Positions 37,997 through 47,054 of a stretch of DNA of 64,000 nt are shown piece after piece; the stretch's first letter is position 1; each line of letters starts with the position of its first letter. This DNA comes from JBMNFB01 sp050949085 (GTDB lineage Bacteria; Bacillota; UBA994; UBA5500), in NCBI GenBank assembly GCA_050949085.1, contig JBMNFB010000011.1, forward strand, positions 62,001 through 126,000, in the 5' to 3' direction. Both the position numbers and the translations under genes were made by a program. The notes below the pieces were generated by a model. It was not told the DNA's origin. It searched no databases and was given only the letters and a program-made list of their open reading frames with translations.

Positions 37997-38599
37997 CTAT
38001 AGCTCTCTCCTGCCCTCCAGAGCCCGCCCCAGCGTCACCTCATCAACATACTCCAGGTCTCCGCCCACCGGCAGGCCATGGGCAATCCGCGTTACGCGCA
38101 GCCCCAACGGCTTCAGCAGCCGCGCCACATAAAGGGCAGTTGCCTCGCCCTCAACGTTAGGATTGGTAGCCAGAATCACTTCCTGCAGCTGTTCGTTCTT
38201 CTGAACGCGCTGCAGCAGTTCCCTTACCCTCAATTGCTCGGGCCCGACACCTTCCATGGGCGAGATGGCGCCGTGCAGCACGTGATAATGTCCCCGATAT
38301 TCATGTGTCTTCTCCAGCGCAGAGACATCGCGGGGATCCTGCACTACACAGATCAGGCTGCTGTCGCGCGTCGCGTCGCTGCAGATGCTGCAGATGGATT
38401 GATCGGTGATGTTGTAGCACTCTGTACAGTAATGGGTCTTATCCTTGGCGTTGACCAAGGCGCGCGCCAGCTCTACAATCTCGCTCCGCTCTCGCTGCAA
38501 CAAATGAAAAGCCAGGCGCTGTGCGCTTTTCGGCCCGATGCCGGGAAGCTTCATCAGTTCGCCGATCAGCTTGTTTACCGAATCAGGAAAATAGCTCAT
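37997..38599 (-). CDS. recR: recombination mediator RecR
   Basis: 200-residue DNA-repair protein that works with RecF and RecO. A helix-hairpin-helix start (LPGIGPKSAQRLAFHLL), a four-cysteine zinc finger (CTECYNITDQSICSICSD) and a Toprim domain (ICVVQDPRDVSALEKT, ATNPNVEGEATALYVARLL) are in order. Normal length. It follows ybaB by 1 bp. Confidence 0.97.
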   Translation of the reverse strand: MSYFPDSVNKLIGELMKLPGIGPKSAQRLAFHLLQRERSEIVELARALVNAKDKTHYCTECYNITDQSICSICSDATRDSSLICVVQDPRDVSALEKTHEYRGHYHVLHGAISPMEGVGPEQLRVRELLQRVQKNEQLQEVILATNPNVEGEATALYVARLLKPLGLRVTRIAHGLPVGGDLEYVDEVTLGRALEGRREL

Positions 38600-38600
38600 T

Positions 38601-38906
38601 CTAGAACGGCAGCTTCAGACCGCCGGTCACCCGGCCCATTCTCTCGGCCGCCAGTTCGTCGGCCTTGCGCAATACCTCGTTGACTGCTGAGAGAATTAGA
38701 TCCTGCAGCATCTCCACGTCGTCCGGGTCAACGGCAGCCGGGTCGATGATGATCTCCTGGATTTCCTTGTGTCCGTTGGCGATCGCCTTGACAACGCCAC
38801 CGCCGACGCTGGCCTCTACCGTTTCCTTGCCCAGCTCTTCCTGCACCTGAGCCATCTGCGCCTGCATCTTCTGCGCCTGCTTCATCAGGTTCCTCATGTT
38901 ATTCAC
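38601..38906 (-). CDS. YbaB/EbfC family nucleoid-associated protein
   Basis: 101-residue DNA-binding dimer of the YbaB/EbfC family. N-terminal coiled segment MRNLMKQAQKMQAQMAQVQEELG is followed by VEASVGGGVVKAIANGH and the C-terminal GGLKLPF. The GTG start has GAAGGGGG 9 bp upstream and overlaps the dnaX stop by 8 bp. Standard dnaX-ybaB-recR neighbour. Confidence 0.95.
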   Translation of the reverse strand: MNNMRNLMKQAQKMQAQMAQVQEELGKETVEASVGGGVVKAIANGHKEIQEIIIDPAAVDPDDVEMLQDLILSAVNEVLRKADELAAERMGRVTGGLKLPF

Positions 38907-40545
38907 TCTTTCGGGCCCCCTTCGGGTTATTCTTTTCCACTACCTGCCCCTCAAACTCGCTCAATGTCATCTGGGTTATATCAACCTGTCTCACCGGCGG
39001 CGCCACCTCAGCTGCCGGCTTGGCCTTGCTCTGGGTGCAGCGGAGCCTCAGCGGCTGACCGAATTCACGCTGCAGCTCGTGTTCAATCAGTGCCCGGTCA
39101 GTCTCTATCACCCGCCTGGCGAGCGCCTTTTCGACCTGAATGGTCACCACGCCATCCTGGAGGTCCATCACCTCAGCCGTACTGAGCTTAACAGTCAGCG
39201 CCGGTTCCTCATGCTTCATTCTATCTAGCAGCTGGGGCCAGGCTTGCTTCAGCTTCTGGAGTGTAAGCGGCTCGGCAGGATTCAGCCTGGTTGCAGGGAC
39301 ACTATCATCATCGGTGTTGCTGACTCTTGCCGCAGCAGTTTCTGTCTCTGCCGGCGGAATCTGCGCAGCTAGTGGGTCGGAAGAGTCGTCGCCGCCGTTG
39401 GCACGATTGTTCAAACTCTCGCCGACGGCAGTCTGAGAGTGGATTGCCGATTTCAGCGGCTCCTGCCCCAGCGCTTCCAGGAAGCGATACAGAGCTAATT
39501 CCAGAAGGATTTTTGGCTCAGAGACAAAGCGGAGTTCCTTCTCCGCCTTGATCAGCAAGTCGACCAGGCTGATAATCTGGCTGCCTTTGAACACTTGAGC
39601 CAGGGGCTGAAAACACTCCCTATCCTCTGGGGAAATATCTGTCGCCCCGGTTAAGTAGAGGAGGTAGTTGCGCACAAAGCGGATGAAACCGCTGATGATC
39701 TGCGGAATCTCCTTGCCTCGGTCAATCAGTTCGTCAATCTGACTGAAGGCTGCCGCCAGATCGCGCCCTGCCAGGCTGCAGAGGATCTGTGTGTATTGCT
39801 GGTTTGGCACCAGCCCGACCACGTCCTCCACGTCGGCGACAGTGATCACGGCGCCGCCGACATAGCTGCCGACCTGGTCGAGGATCGCTAGAGCATCGCG
39901 CAGGCCGCCATCAGCTGCCTCAGCGATCAGGCTCAAGGCAGACCGTTCGGCCTGCAGCTGGGATCCTTCACAGACCTCCAGCAGACGGTCGAGAATCACC
40001 GAATGCCCCAACCGCCGAAAATCGAAGCGCTGGCAGCGCGAGAGAATGGTTTGTGGCAGCCTATGTGGTTCCGTGGTAGCAAAAACAAAAATAACGCGCT
40101 CTGGTGGTTCCTCCAGAGTCTTCAGCAAGGCATTGAAGGCCTCTGTTGTCAACATGTGCACTTCGTCAATGATATAAACCTTGTAGCCGCCTTCTGCCGG
40201 TGCAAACTTGACCCGGTCGCGCAGCTCGCGGATCTCGTCGATGCCGCGATTTGAGGCGCCGTCGATCTCCAGAACGTCCATGTGGCGGCCTTCGTTTATG
40301 GCCAGGCAGGAACTGCAGTTCAGACAGGGATGAGCGGTAGGACCACCCTCGCGACAGTTCAGAGCCTTGGCCAGAATCTTGGCCATGGTCGTCTTCCCTG
40401 TTCCCCGAGGGCCACAGAAAAGAAAAGCATGGTGAATCCGCCGCTGCTCGAGCATGTTCTGCAGGGTGCGAACGATGTGGGGTTGGCCGACTACCTCAGC
40501 GAACGTCTGAGGTCGCCATTGACGATATAGCGCATGGTATACCAT
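38899..40545 (-). CDS. dnaX: DNA polymerase III gamma/tau subunit
   Basis: 548-residue clamp-loader ATPase. Starts MVYHALYRQWRPQTFAEVVGQ with AGAGGTG upstream; the frame is open for 94 more codons into the SRP RNA gene, which I do not count. It has a P-loop GPRGTGKTTM, a four-cysteine zinc module (CREGGPTAHPCLNCSSC), Walker B (IIDEVHML) and SRC (LSRCQRF) motifs. The variable tau-like C-terminal domain follows from about residue 370. Confidence 0.96.
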   Translation of the reverse strand: MVYHALYRQWRPQTFAEVVGQPHIVRTLQNMLEQRRIHHAFLFCGPRGTGKTTMAKILAKALNCREGGPTAHPCLNCSSCLAINEGRHMDVLEIDGASNRGIDEIRELRDRVKFAPAEGGYKVYIIDEVHMLTTEAFNALLKTLEEPPERVIFVFATTEPHRLPQTILSRCQRFDFRRLGHSVILDRLLEVCEGSQLQAERSALSLIAEAADGGLRDALAILDQVGSYVGGAVITVADVEDVVGLVPNQQYTQILCSLAGRDLAAAFSQIDELIDRGKEIPQIISGFIRFVRNYLLYLTGATDISPEDRECFQPLAQVFKGSQIISLVDLLIKAEKELRFVSEPKILLELALYRFLEALGQEPLKSAIHSQTAVGESLNNRANGGDDSSDPLAAQIPPAETETAAARVSNTDDDSVPATRLNPAEPLTLQKLKQAWPQLLDRMKHEEPALTVKLSTAEVMDLQDGVVTIQVEKALARRVIETDRALIEHELQREFGQPLRLRCTQSKAKPAAEVAPPVRQVDITQMTLSEFEGQVVEKNNPKGARKSE

Positions 40546-40625
40546 GTCAAACACCTCTCTAGGAGATTTTACACCAGCTGCTTCTTTTCCTCCAGCAAGA
40601 GCAATGATTGCGGTTTCCAGGCAAT

Positions 40626-40652
40626 AAAAAACCACAACCGATCTGGTTGTGG
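40626..40652 (-). terminator. terminator of the SRP RNA gene
   Basis: CCACAACC / GGTTGTGG stem with a 5-nt loop, followed by TTTTTT on the minus strand, 12 bp downstream of the SRP RNA 3' end. Confidence 0.9.
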
Positions 40653-40663
40653 CCAAAGTTAAA

Positions 40664-40930
40664 TGCCGTGCCCTATCTTCGACGCTATGCTTCCGAGTGT
40701 TACTTGGATAGTTAGCTCGAACCAGGCTACCCAACGGCACACAGAGGGATCCACTTACCGCTGCTTCCTTCCGGACCTGACGGGGTTCATAGATTTCTGT
40801 TGCGTTGGACCCGATTGTCAACGCCACTTGTCCAAGGCAAGCCCCACAAACACGCGCCTCGGATAGGTATTCGACCCTGCTCTAGCGGATTGCAGGTTCA
40901 GGGCACCGCTACCTCCCCGCCTAGCACGGC
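40664..40930 (-). ncRNA. ffs: signal recognition particle RNA, large Firmicute type
   Basis: About 267 nt; the ends GCCGTGC and GCACGGC pair. The Alu-type 5' domain (GGCGGGGAGGTAGCGGTGCC) and the domain IV core (GTCAGGTCCGGAAGGAAGCA) are conserved. It lies upstream of dnaX, as in Bacillus (scr-dnaX). Confidence 0.96.
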
Positions 40931-40955
40931 AAAATTGTGAACATGAATGACCTTT

Positions 40956-40984
40956 ATTATTGCACAATCTAGATCGTTTGTCAA
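40956..40984 (-). promoter_or_regulatory. promoter of the SRP RNA gene
   Basis: A perfect TTGACA followed by 17 bp and AATAAT on the minus strand, about 25 bp upstream of the mature RNA 5' end. Confidence 0.8.
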
Positions 40985-41173
40985 TCAAATCATCGGCGGT
41001 GCAGCAGGCATGCTAGTGTTGACCATATCAAGCCCGGCCGCGATTTGTCAACGAATGCAGGGGCGGCGCAAAGCGTTTTCAGCAGGAACTGGCGGCAATG
41101 CTGTTGAATCCAACTACTGAGACTTTCTATCCGAGAGAATCTGCGCTTAAGTTTTGAGTAGAGGAGGCAAAAG

Positions 41174-42349
41174 ATGTTAGCAGTTATCAACGCACGCATT
41201 GAGACCGTCGCCAACGGCATCATTGAAAACGGTCAAATGCTCGTCGAGAACGGCAAGATCAAAGCCATTGGCCAGAATCTGACGATCCCGGCCGAGGCCA
41301 AGATCATCGACGCTGCCGGTCGCACGGTCACCCCTGGCATCGTCGAAGGACACGCTCACATCGGTATCGGCGAACAGGGAGTCGGTCCGGCCGGGCAGGA
41401 CACCAATGAGGCGACCAATCCGGTCACCGCCTGGTGCAACGCTCTGGACGGCATCAACATGCGCGACAGCGCCTTTGATGATTTCCGCCGCGCCGGCATC
41501 ACCAGCGTTAACGTCCCGCCAGGGAGCGCCAACATCATTGGCGGAACAACTGTTGCCCTCAAGTGCAAAGGCACCATCGTTGACGAAGCCGTGATTAGGA
41601 ACCCAGTAGCGATGAAGGCCGCCCTCGGCGAGAACCCGAAGAATGCCTATGGCGGGCGGCGCCGCATGGCACCGTCTACCCGCATGGGCAATGCGGCCGT
41701 GATGCGCGAAGCCCTGCTCAAGGCCCAGCAGTATCTGACGAAGCTGGATAACGCCAAGTCGGAGCAGGACAAGCCCCGCTATGACAAGCAGTGCGAAGCC
41801 CTGCTGCCGGTGATGCGCGGCGAGATTCCGATGATGATCCATTGCCACCGCGCCGACGATATCGCCACAGCGATTCGCGTCGCCAACGAGTTCGGCATTC
41901 GCTATGTGTTGGATCACGTCACCGACGGTTTTCTGGTAGCCGATCTGCTAAAGAAGCATAACGTCTCATGTGCCGTCGGGCCGACGATGCAATACGGCTC
42001 CAAGGTTGAGAACCGCGAGCGCGACTTCCGCACGGCCATCGAGCTGGACCGGGCTGGCGTCCACTTCTCATTTACCACCGACCATGCCGTGGTTGCCGGT
42101 CAGTATCTGATCACCACCGCCGCCCTGGCAGTCGGCTGGGGCCTGGATCGCGACCGCGCCCTGCGCGCCATCACTCTGGCGCCGGCTGAGCATGTTGGCA
42201 TTGCCGACCGGGTCGGTTCGCTGGAAGTTGGCAAGGACGCTGACTTCGTCGTCTGGTCGGGCGATCCACTGGAGTTTACCACCTTCGCTGACATCACTGT
42301 CATCGATGGTGAAATCGTCTACGAACGGGAGGGTCAGGCATGCTGCTAA
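41174..42349 (+). CDS. amidohydrolase family protein (first of a tandem pair)
   Basis: 391-residue metal-dependent hydrolase with a TIM-barrel amidohydrolase fold. Metal ligands: HAHIG (residues about 60-64), a His pair in MIHCHRADD (about 224) and HVTDG, and the catalytic Asp in FTTDHAVV (about 315). The composite beta-sandwich caps are at both ends (GRTVTPGIVEGH; GKDADFVVWSGDP). Similar to imidazolonepropionase-like or peptidase-type amidohydrolases; substrate unknown. GAGG upstream of the ATG. Overlaps the second paralogue by 10 bp. Confidence 0.85.
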   Translation: MLAVINARIETVANGIIENGQMLVENGKIKAIGQNLTIPAEAKIIDAAGRTVTPGIVEGHAHIGIGEQGVGPAGQDTNEATNPVTAWCNALDGINMRDSAFDDFRRAGITSVNVPPGSANIIGGTTVALKCKGTIVDEAVIRNPVAMKAALGENPKNAYGGRRRMAPSTRMGNAAVMREALLKAQQYLTKLDNAKSEQDKPRYDKQCEALLPVMRGEIPMMIHCHRADDIATAIRVANEFGIRYVLDHVTDGFLVADLLKKHNVSCAVGPTMQYGSKVENRERDFRTAIELDRAGVHFSFTTDHAVVAGQYLITTAALAVGWGLDRDRALRAITLAPAEHVGIADRVGSLEVGKDADFVVWSGDPLEFTTFADITVIDGEIVYEREGQACC

Positions 42350-43500
42350 TTACTGGAGCTAAGATCTATACCGTCACCGGACCGACCTATGAACAGGGCA
42401 TGATGCTGGTGGACGACTGCGGCAAGATCGTTGCTGTAGGAGAGAACATCGAAGCCCCAGCCAACGCCACTGTTTTGGATCTCAAGGGCAAGGTTGTTCT
42501 GCCCGGCTTTGTAGACGCCCACTCCCACGTCGGCGTCTGGGGGGACGGCGAAGGTCCCGCTGGCTACGACGGCAATGAGATTAACGCAATTAACGGCAAA
42601 GTAAACGCTCTGGACGCCACCAACCCGCGCCAGCGCAGCTTTGCCAGCGCCCGGGAGGGCGGCATCACCTCCATCCAGATCGTGCCTGGTTCCGGCAACC
42701 CGATCGGCGGCCTGGGCTTTGCCTGCAAGACGGCCGGCACCATCATCGACGAGATGGTGATCAAAAACCCGACGGGCCTGAAGGGTGCCATGGGCGAAAA
42801 CCCCAAGCGCGGCGGCATGGCACAGCGCGCTCCCGGGACCCGCATGGGCATAGCGGGCATGATCCGCGAGTACTTCCAGAACGCCAGGGCCTATGGCCAG
42901 CGCAAGGAAAAGGCTGCAGAGGAGAGCAAGCCGTTTGATATCGATCTGAACCTCGAGCCTGGCTACATGGTCCTCAAGGGCGAAATCCCCTTCCGGATCC
43001 ACGCCCATCGCCATGACGATATCATCACCGCCATCCGCATCTGCGAAGAGTTCGGTATCAGTTATAGCATTGAGCACTGCACCGATGGCCACCTCATCGC
43101 CGACTATCTGGGCAAGAAGCAGGTGGTGGCCCATGTCGGCCCCGGACTCTCTTCCCGCGGCAAGGTAGAGACGGCCAACTACACCGACGCCAATCCGGCG
43201 ATTCTGCATAAGGCCGGTGTGAAGGTCTGCCTGATGACCGACCATCCGTTCCTGGACAGTCGCTACTTCCACGCCTACGGCGCCATTGCCTCCAAGTATG
43301 GGCTGACGGTGGAAGAGACACTGCGGATGATGACCATCAACCCAGCCGAATCCCTCGGCATCGCCGATCGGGTCGGTTCACTGGAGGCTGGCAAGGACGC
43401 CGACTTTATCGTTATGAGCGGTGAGCCCCTCAGCTACAGGAGCGTTATCCTCGCGACATATATCGACGGCAAACAGGTCTGGGAGCGCCCGGTATACTAA
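42340..43500 (+). CDS. amidohydrolase family protein (second of a tandem pair)
   Basis: 386 residues, clearly paralogous to the gene before it: HSHVG near residue 60, HAHRHDD, the HCTDGHL block, and MTDHPFL as the catalytic Asp segment. The shared phrase GIADRVGSLEAGKDADF occurs at the C-terminus in both. The 10-bp overlap suggests translational coupling, perhaps as a heteromeric enzyme. No neighbour reveals the substrate. Confidence 0.85.
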   Translation: MLLITGAKIYTVTGPTYEQGMMLVDDCGKIVAVGENIEAPANATVLDLKGKVVLPGFVDAHSHVGVWGDGEGPAGYDGNEINAINGKVNALDATNPRQRSFASAREGGITSIQIVPGSGNPIGGLGFACKTAGTIIDEMVIKNPTGLKGAMGENPKRGGMAQRAPGTRMGIAGMIREYFQNARAYGQRKEKAAEESKPFDIDLNLEPGYMVLKGEIPFRIHAHRHDDIITAIRICEEFGISYSIEHCTDGHLIADYLGKKQVVAHVGPGLSSRGKVETANYTDANPAILHKAGVKVCLMTDHPFLDSRYFHAYGAIASKYGLTVEETLRMMTINPAESLGIADRVGSLEAGKDADFIVMSGEPLSYRSVILATYIDGKQVWERPVY

Positions 43501-43580
43501 GGCCGGAAGGCACGCTCCCGCCCCTGGCTCAGTTCCAGAGCCTGGGGAAGTCTGCAACGAAATAAGAGACGGAGTCCAGG

Positions 43581-43610
43581 GCGATCAGCGTAACGCTGGT
43601 CGCTCTTTTT
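43581..43610 (+). terminator. terminator after the amidohydrolase pair
   Basis: GCGATCAGCG / CGCTGGTCGC stem (one wobble) with a TAA loop followed by TCTTTTT on the plus strand. Confidence 0.85.
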
Positions 43611-43640
43611 CTGTATTGCCAGCACCGACACATCCAGTTT

Positions 43641-43664
43641 GGAAACTTACTGGTCTGTAGCGTA
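43641..43664 (+). promoter_or_regulatory. possible ECF-type promoter upstream of the sigma factor
   Basis: GGAAAC and CGTA are separated by 14 bp, resembling autoregulated ECF promoters, though the spacing is one or two bases short of the usual range. Confidence 0.3.
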
Positions 43665-43727
43665 ACTTTTCCTGACACGGGGCGGTTATTATTGGTGAGG
43701 GAGTAAGGCAGGAGAGGAGGAAAGCGC

Positions 43728-44267
43728 ATGGAGATGATGGCTTTGCCGGACGAAGCGTCACTGATCGAAAGGGCAAAGACCGACAGCGAGGCTTTCCGCC
43801 AGTTGTATGAACGTTATCTACCCGAGCTTTACCGATACACCTATTACCGCACCGGCAACCCGACGGTGGCTGAAGACGTGGTGGCAGAGACGTTTCTGCG
43901 GGTCTGGAGAAACCTGAGGCGCTACGAGCAGCGCGGCGTCCCCTTCCGGTACTGGCTCTACCGGATCGCCGGCAGCATTCTGGCTGACATACGTCCTCGC
44001 CAGATGCCAGTAGCCGGGCTGGGCTGGGAGACGGTCGCTGAAAACGATGCTGCAGGTCAGGTCGAATTGAGGCTGGATCTAGCCCGGCAGCTACGCAGCT
44101 TGCCCCAGGCGCAGCAGGAGGCGATCAGTCTGCGCTATGTGCAGGACCTAAGCCTGAAGCAGGTGGCGGAGATTATGGGGCGATCGGAAGGCGCCGTCAA
44201 GCAGCTGGCTTGGCGCGGGTTGAGAACCCTGAGAGAAAGGATGAAAGCAGATGCGGAAAAACCTTGA
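43728..44267 (+). CDS. ECF-type RNA polymerase sigma factor
   Basis: 179 residues. Region 2 (FRQLYERYLPELYRYTYYRTGNPTVAEDVVAETFLRVWRNL) and region 4 (LRSLPQAQQEAISLRYVQDLSLKQVAEIMGRSEGAVKQLAWRGLRTLRERM) are complete. GGAGAGGAGG precedes the ATG. It overlaps the next gene by 17 bp, the usual sigma/anti-sigma arrangement. Confidence 0.93.
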   Translation: MEMMALPDEASLIERAKTDSEAFRQLYERYLPELYRYTYYRTGNPTVAEDVVAETFLRVWRNLRRYEQRGVPFRYWLYRIAGSILADIRPRQMPVAGLGWETVAENDAAGQVELRLDLARQLRSLPQAQQEAISLRYVQDLSLKQVAEIMGRSEGAVKQLAWRGLRTLRERMKADAEKP

Positions 44268-46125
44268 ACGGGAGCTGGCAGCTCTGGAACACGACCTGGG
44301 GCGACAACTGCGCCATCTGCCGGCGGTTGAGCCTTCAGGGGCCCTTAGACAACGCGTCTGGGAGCGCCCCTCGACAGATTTCGCCGGCGGTGCCAATCAG
44401 CGCCCTCGCTGGAGACAACTGGTTGGTTTCCCCAGATCGGCCATGGTAGCCACCGCCCTGGCACTGGTGCTGATGGTCGGCTGGCTAGGCACCGTCTGGC
44501 TGCAGAGTTCTCAGATGCAGGTTTTGGGGGCACTGCTGCTTCCCGCGGCAGGAGCGGCGCCCGGGCTCTCCGGGGACCTTTCCTGGCGCCTGGGAGTGGA
44601 GACGGCCCACAGTCAGGTGGATTTCCGCCTTGCCGTCGATTTGCCCACCCTGCCCCGCGCGCTGCCCGCACAGCGCCTGGCCCAGCCGGCGTGGTCGGAG
44701 TCAGATGTACTGGAGCTGGCCAGCCGGTTGGGCATCAAGGGAGAGCTGCAGCGCTACAGCGAAGACCTGGTGTATTTCCCCTCCCTGATATCCAGCATCG
44801 ATCTCAATCGCGGCACGTTCTTCTTTGAGTGGCTGCGAGAGGGCCAGCCGGGGGAGCAGCTGTCCCGGGAGGAAATGGAGGAAGCGGCCGTCCGCTGGCT
44901 GGAGCAGGCGGGCCTGCTGCCCCGACAACCATACTCCATCGAATCGGAGTACTACGACTACGGTCAGTATTGGGTGACGCTCCGGCCGACGGCAGGCCCA
45001 GATGGGCTGCCCATCGTCAGCCTGCAGCCATGTTATCGTCTGCTGGTCGCGGCCGATGGCCAGATCATCAATGTGCAGGGCGGCTGGTATGAGCCGGAGG
45101 AGGAGTTCGGCCTGCCAGTCACCAGCTACCTCGAGGCTTTCCAGGCGTTGCAGAGCGGTGCCGGGGAGCTAGTTACCCAGGGGCTGGCCTCCTATGCGCC
45201 GGCAGAGGCAGAGGTGACAGCGGTATCGCTTGGTTACCAGCTGGCCTACACGCTGGACTTCCAGCCCTATCTGATCCCGGTAGCGGTGTTTGCCGGGGAA
45301 CTCACGCCTGAGGGCAGCACGACCGCCCGCCCCTTCCAGGCCTACGTCTCCCTGGTGAAGCAGCCATCTGGCCCCAACGCCGGCCATTTTGAACTGGATA
45401 CGCCATTACCGCCGGCGCTGGCGCAGACGGCGCGGCTGAGCGAGCGGCCGATGAATATCAGCGAGGGCCAGCTGCCGGCGCTGCAGGCGGCCTTGGGCAA
45501 CGCCGGTGAGATAGGGGCTACATCCTGGGATGGCGGCTGGCTCTGGCGCGGCAGCTGGCAGCCCGCAGGACAGCCAGCAGGGCCAGTCGATGAGGAGCAG
45601 GCGGGCAACATCGCCAGCCAGCTGGCCTCAGAGTTGCGGCCGCTGCTGCCCGGCGACCTGGCGAGAGCTCAGCTGATCGAGACCGGCATGGAGCATATCT
45701 ATACATTCAGATTCGACCTGCTCTATGACGGCCTGGCCGTCGAGCCGCTGGGTGGCTCAGCCGCCTCCTGTCTGATCGTCCAGGTAACCCGCGAGGGCGG
45801 CACGGTAGTGATGGTCCAATGCTCGCAGCCGATGCAGCCGACCGACGAGCTGCAGCAGTTGATCACACCGGAGCAGGCCTGGCAGCGGCTGCAGCAGAAC
45901 GCCGCTCTGGTCTACGTCGACCAGGTCGGCGAGGCACTGCCGGCAGCAGCCTTTCGGGTGCAGCGATCGCAAGTGACAGAGGTCACGCTCGCCCACGTGC
46001 CGCGCAATCGTCATCTGGCCCGCAACGAGCATTATGACCCCAAGTACATCTTCCGCGGAATCGCCCTGGCTGGGGAAAGAGAAGTCAGCTTTACGGCGGT
46101 AGTGGACGCCGCGCCGGACAAGTAG
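44251..46125 (+). CDS. membrane-anchored protein, putative anti-sigma partner
   Basis: 624 residues. The first 60 are cytoplasmic (RELAALEHDLGRQLRHLPAVEPS), then one transmembrane helix at about residues 64-84 (AMVATALALVLMVGWLGTVWL), then about 530 extracytoplasmic residues with no cysteine zinc motif. The external part repeats a pattern of alternating helix/strand blocks (for example SYLEAFQALQSGAGELV and TPEQAWQRLQQNAALVYV), loosely like YycH/PepSY-type modules. Coupling to the ECF sigma gene suggests an anti-sigma sensor; the assignment is inferred. Confidence 0.65.
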   Translation: MRKNLERELAALEHDLGRQLRHLPAVEPSGALRQRVWERPSTDFAGGANQRPRWRQLVGFPRSAMVATALALVLMVGWLGTVWLQSSQMQVLGALLLPAAGAAPGLSGDLSWRLGVETAHSQVDFRLAVDLPTLPRALPAQRLAQPAWSESDVLELASRLGIKGELQRYSEDLVYFPSLISSIDLNRGTFFFEWLREGQPGEQLSREEMEEAAVRWLEQAGLLPRQPYSIESEYYDYGQYWVTLRPTAGPDGLPIVSLQPCYRLLVAADGQIINVQGGWYEPEEEFGLPVTSYLEAFQALQSGAGELVTQGLASYAPAEAEVTAVSLGYQLAYTLDFQPYLIPVAVFAGELTPEGSTTARPFQAYVSLVKQPSGPNAGHFELDTPLPPALAQTARLSERPMNISEGQLPALQAALGNAGEIGATSWDGGWLWRGSWQPAGQPAGPVDEEQAGNIASQLASELRPLLPGDLARAQLIETGMEHIYTFRFDLLYDGLAVEPLGGSAASCLIVQVTREGGTVVMVQCSQPMQPTDELQQLITPEQAWQRLQQNAALVYVDQVGEALPAAAFRVQRSQVTEVTLAHVPRNRHLARNEHYDPKYIFRGIALAGEREVSFTAVVDAAPDK

Positions 46126-46133
46126 CCAAAAAA

Positions 46134-46155
46134 AGGGGATGAAGGCCTATCCCCT
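46134..46155 (-). terminator. hairpin downstream of the rubrerythrin gene
   Basis: AGGGGAT / ATCCCCT stem followed on the minus strand by TTTTTTT. Second terminator in the convergent gap. Confidence 0.65.
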
Positions 46156-46210
46156 GCTCGGGTCAGGCAGCGCTGATCTTCAGTCTGGAAGGACGACGAA
46201 AAGGAGAGAA

Positions 46211-46243
46211 AAACCCCAGAGGCTTGATGAGCCTCTGGGGTTT
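46211..46243. terminator. bidirectional terminator between the anti-sigma and rubrerythrin genes
   Basis: A 14-bp perfect stem AAACCCCAGAGGCT / AGCCTCTGGGGTTT with a 5-nt loop lies between convergent genes and has T-rich arms on both strands. Confidence 0.85.
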
Positions 46244-46253
46244 GCTTCGTGGT

Positions 46254-46802
46254 CTAGAACGCCCGGAAACGCTCCTTCTTGGCACCGCAGATGGGGCATC
46301 TCTCCGGCGCCTCACCTTCCACCGTGTGCCCGCAGATCGGACAGACCTGGATCGGCACATCCAGATAGTCTTTGCCCTCGGCTACCAGCGCCGCTGCCTT
46401 GCCGAACAGGTCGCTATGGTTCTTCTCCGCCTCCAGAGCGAAGCGGATGGAGCGCATCGCTTCCTTTTCGTTCTGCAGCTCGGCTACCGCGTAGTAGGCC
46501 GGGTACATCTCGTGGATCTCAAAGTCCTCGCCGGCCTTAGCCCATTCCAGATGCTCCTGCACCGTGCCCATACCAAATCCGCCCATCGAAGCGACGAGGA
46601 AGTCGCCCTGAACCTCACCCAATGCCCGGAAGTGGTTGTCGGCATGAACCTGCTCTGCCCATGCTACCGCTTCAAACAGCCGGGCTACGTTGGGAAATCC
46701 CTTCCGCTTCGCATCCCCGCCCCAAACCAGATAACGCATATGCGCCATGCTCTCACCGCCAAAGGCAGAGCGCAGATCGGCAGCGGTCATGTTATTCTTC
46801 AC
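46254..46802 (-). CDS. rubrerythrin
   Basis: 182 residues from a GTG start preceded by AAGGGG. The di-iron four-helix domain has the ESMAHMRY and EAEKNHSDLF ligand helices; the C-terminal rubredoxin domain has CPICG twice (CPICGHTVEGEAPERCPICG). It reduces peroxide in anaerobes. The frame is open 17 codons upstream, not family-like. Divergent from the DCCP gene. Confidence 0.93.
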   Translation of the reverse strand: MKNNMTAADLRSAFGGESMAHMRYLVWGGDAKRKGFPNVARLFEAVAWAEQVHADNHFRALGEVQGDFLVASMGGFGMGTVQEHLEWAKAGEDFEIHEMYPAYYAVAELQNEKEAMRSIRFALEAEKNHSDLFGKAAALVAEGKDYLDVPIQVCPICGHTVEGEAPERCPICGAKKERFRAF

Positions 46803-46989
46803 GTCCTCATTCCCCTTTCTCGTTTGAATGTTTGCCAGCAGGCTGCTCGTCACTGTCTGCGTGCAGCTGTAGGGACATTATACCATCAAAACCCTGCAGG
46901 TGCTGCTCCTTTTTCCATCATGCCCAGAAAAGCGCAACAGATTGCAGCCCGGTCCCGGCTTCGGAGGCGCCAGCCATAAATAACTCTAA

Positions 46990-47019
46990 TTGGATCTATA
47001 AGAATTCTGGTGTTATACT
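46990..47019 (+). promoter_or_regulatory. promoter of the double-cubane protein gene
   Basis: TTGGAT - 18 bp - TATACT on the plus strand, about 35 bp upstream of the start codon. Confidence 0.5.
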
Positions 47020-47054
47020 GAACCCAGTGTGTTTGACAGAAGGGAGCGTTCAGC

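Noticed and set aside
40546..40827. 94-codon N-terminal extension of dnaX
   Set aside because: It overlaps the SRP RNA and its terminator, and a good ribosome binding site precedes the internal ATG at 40545.
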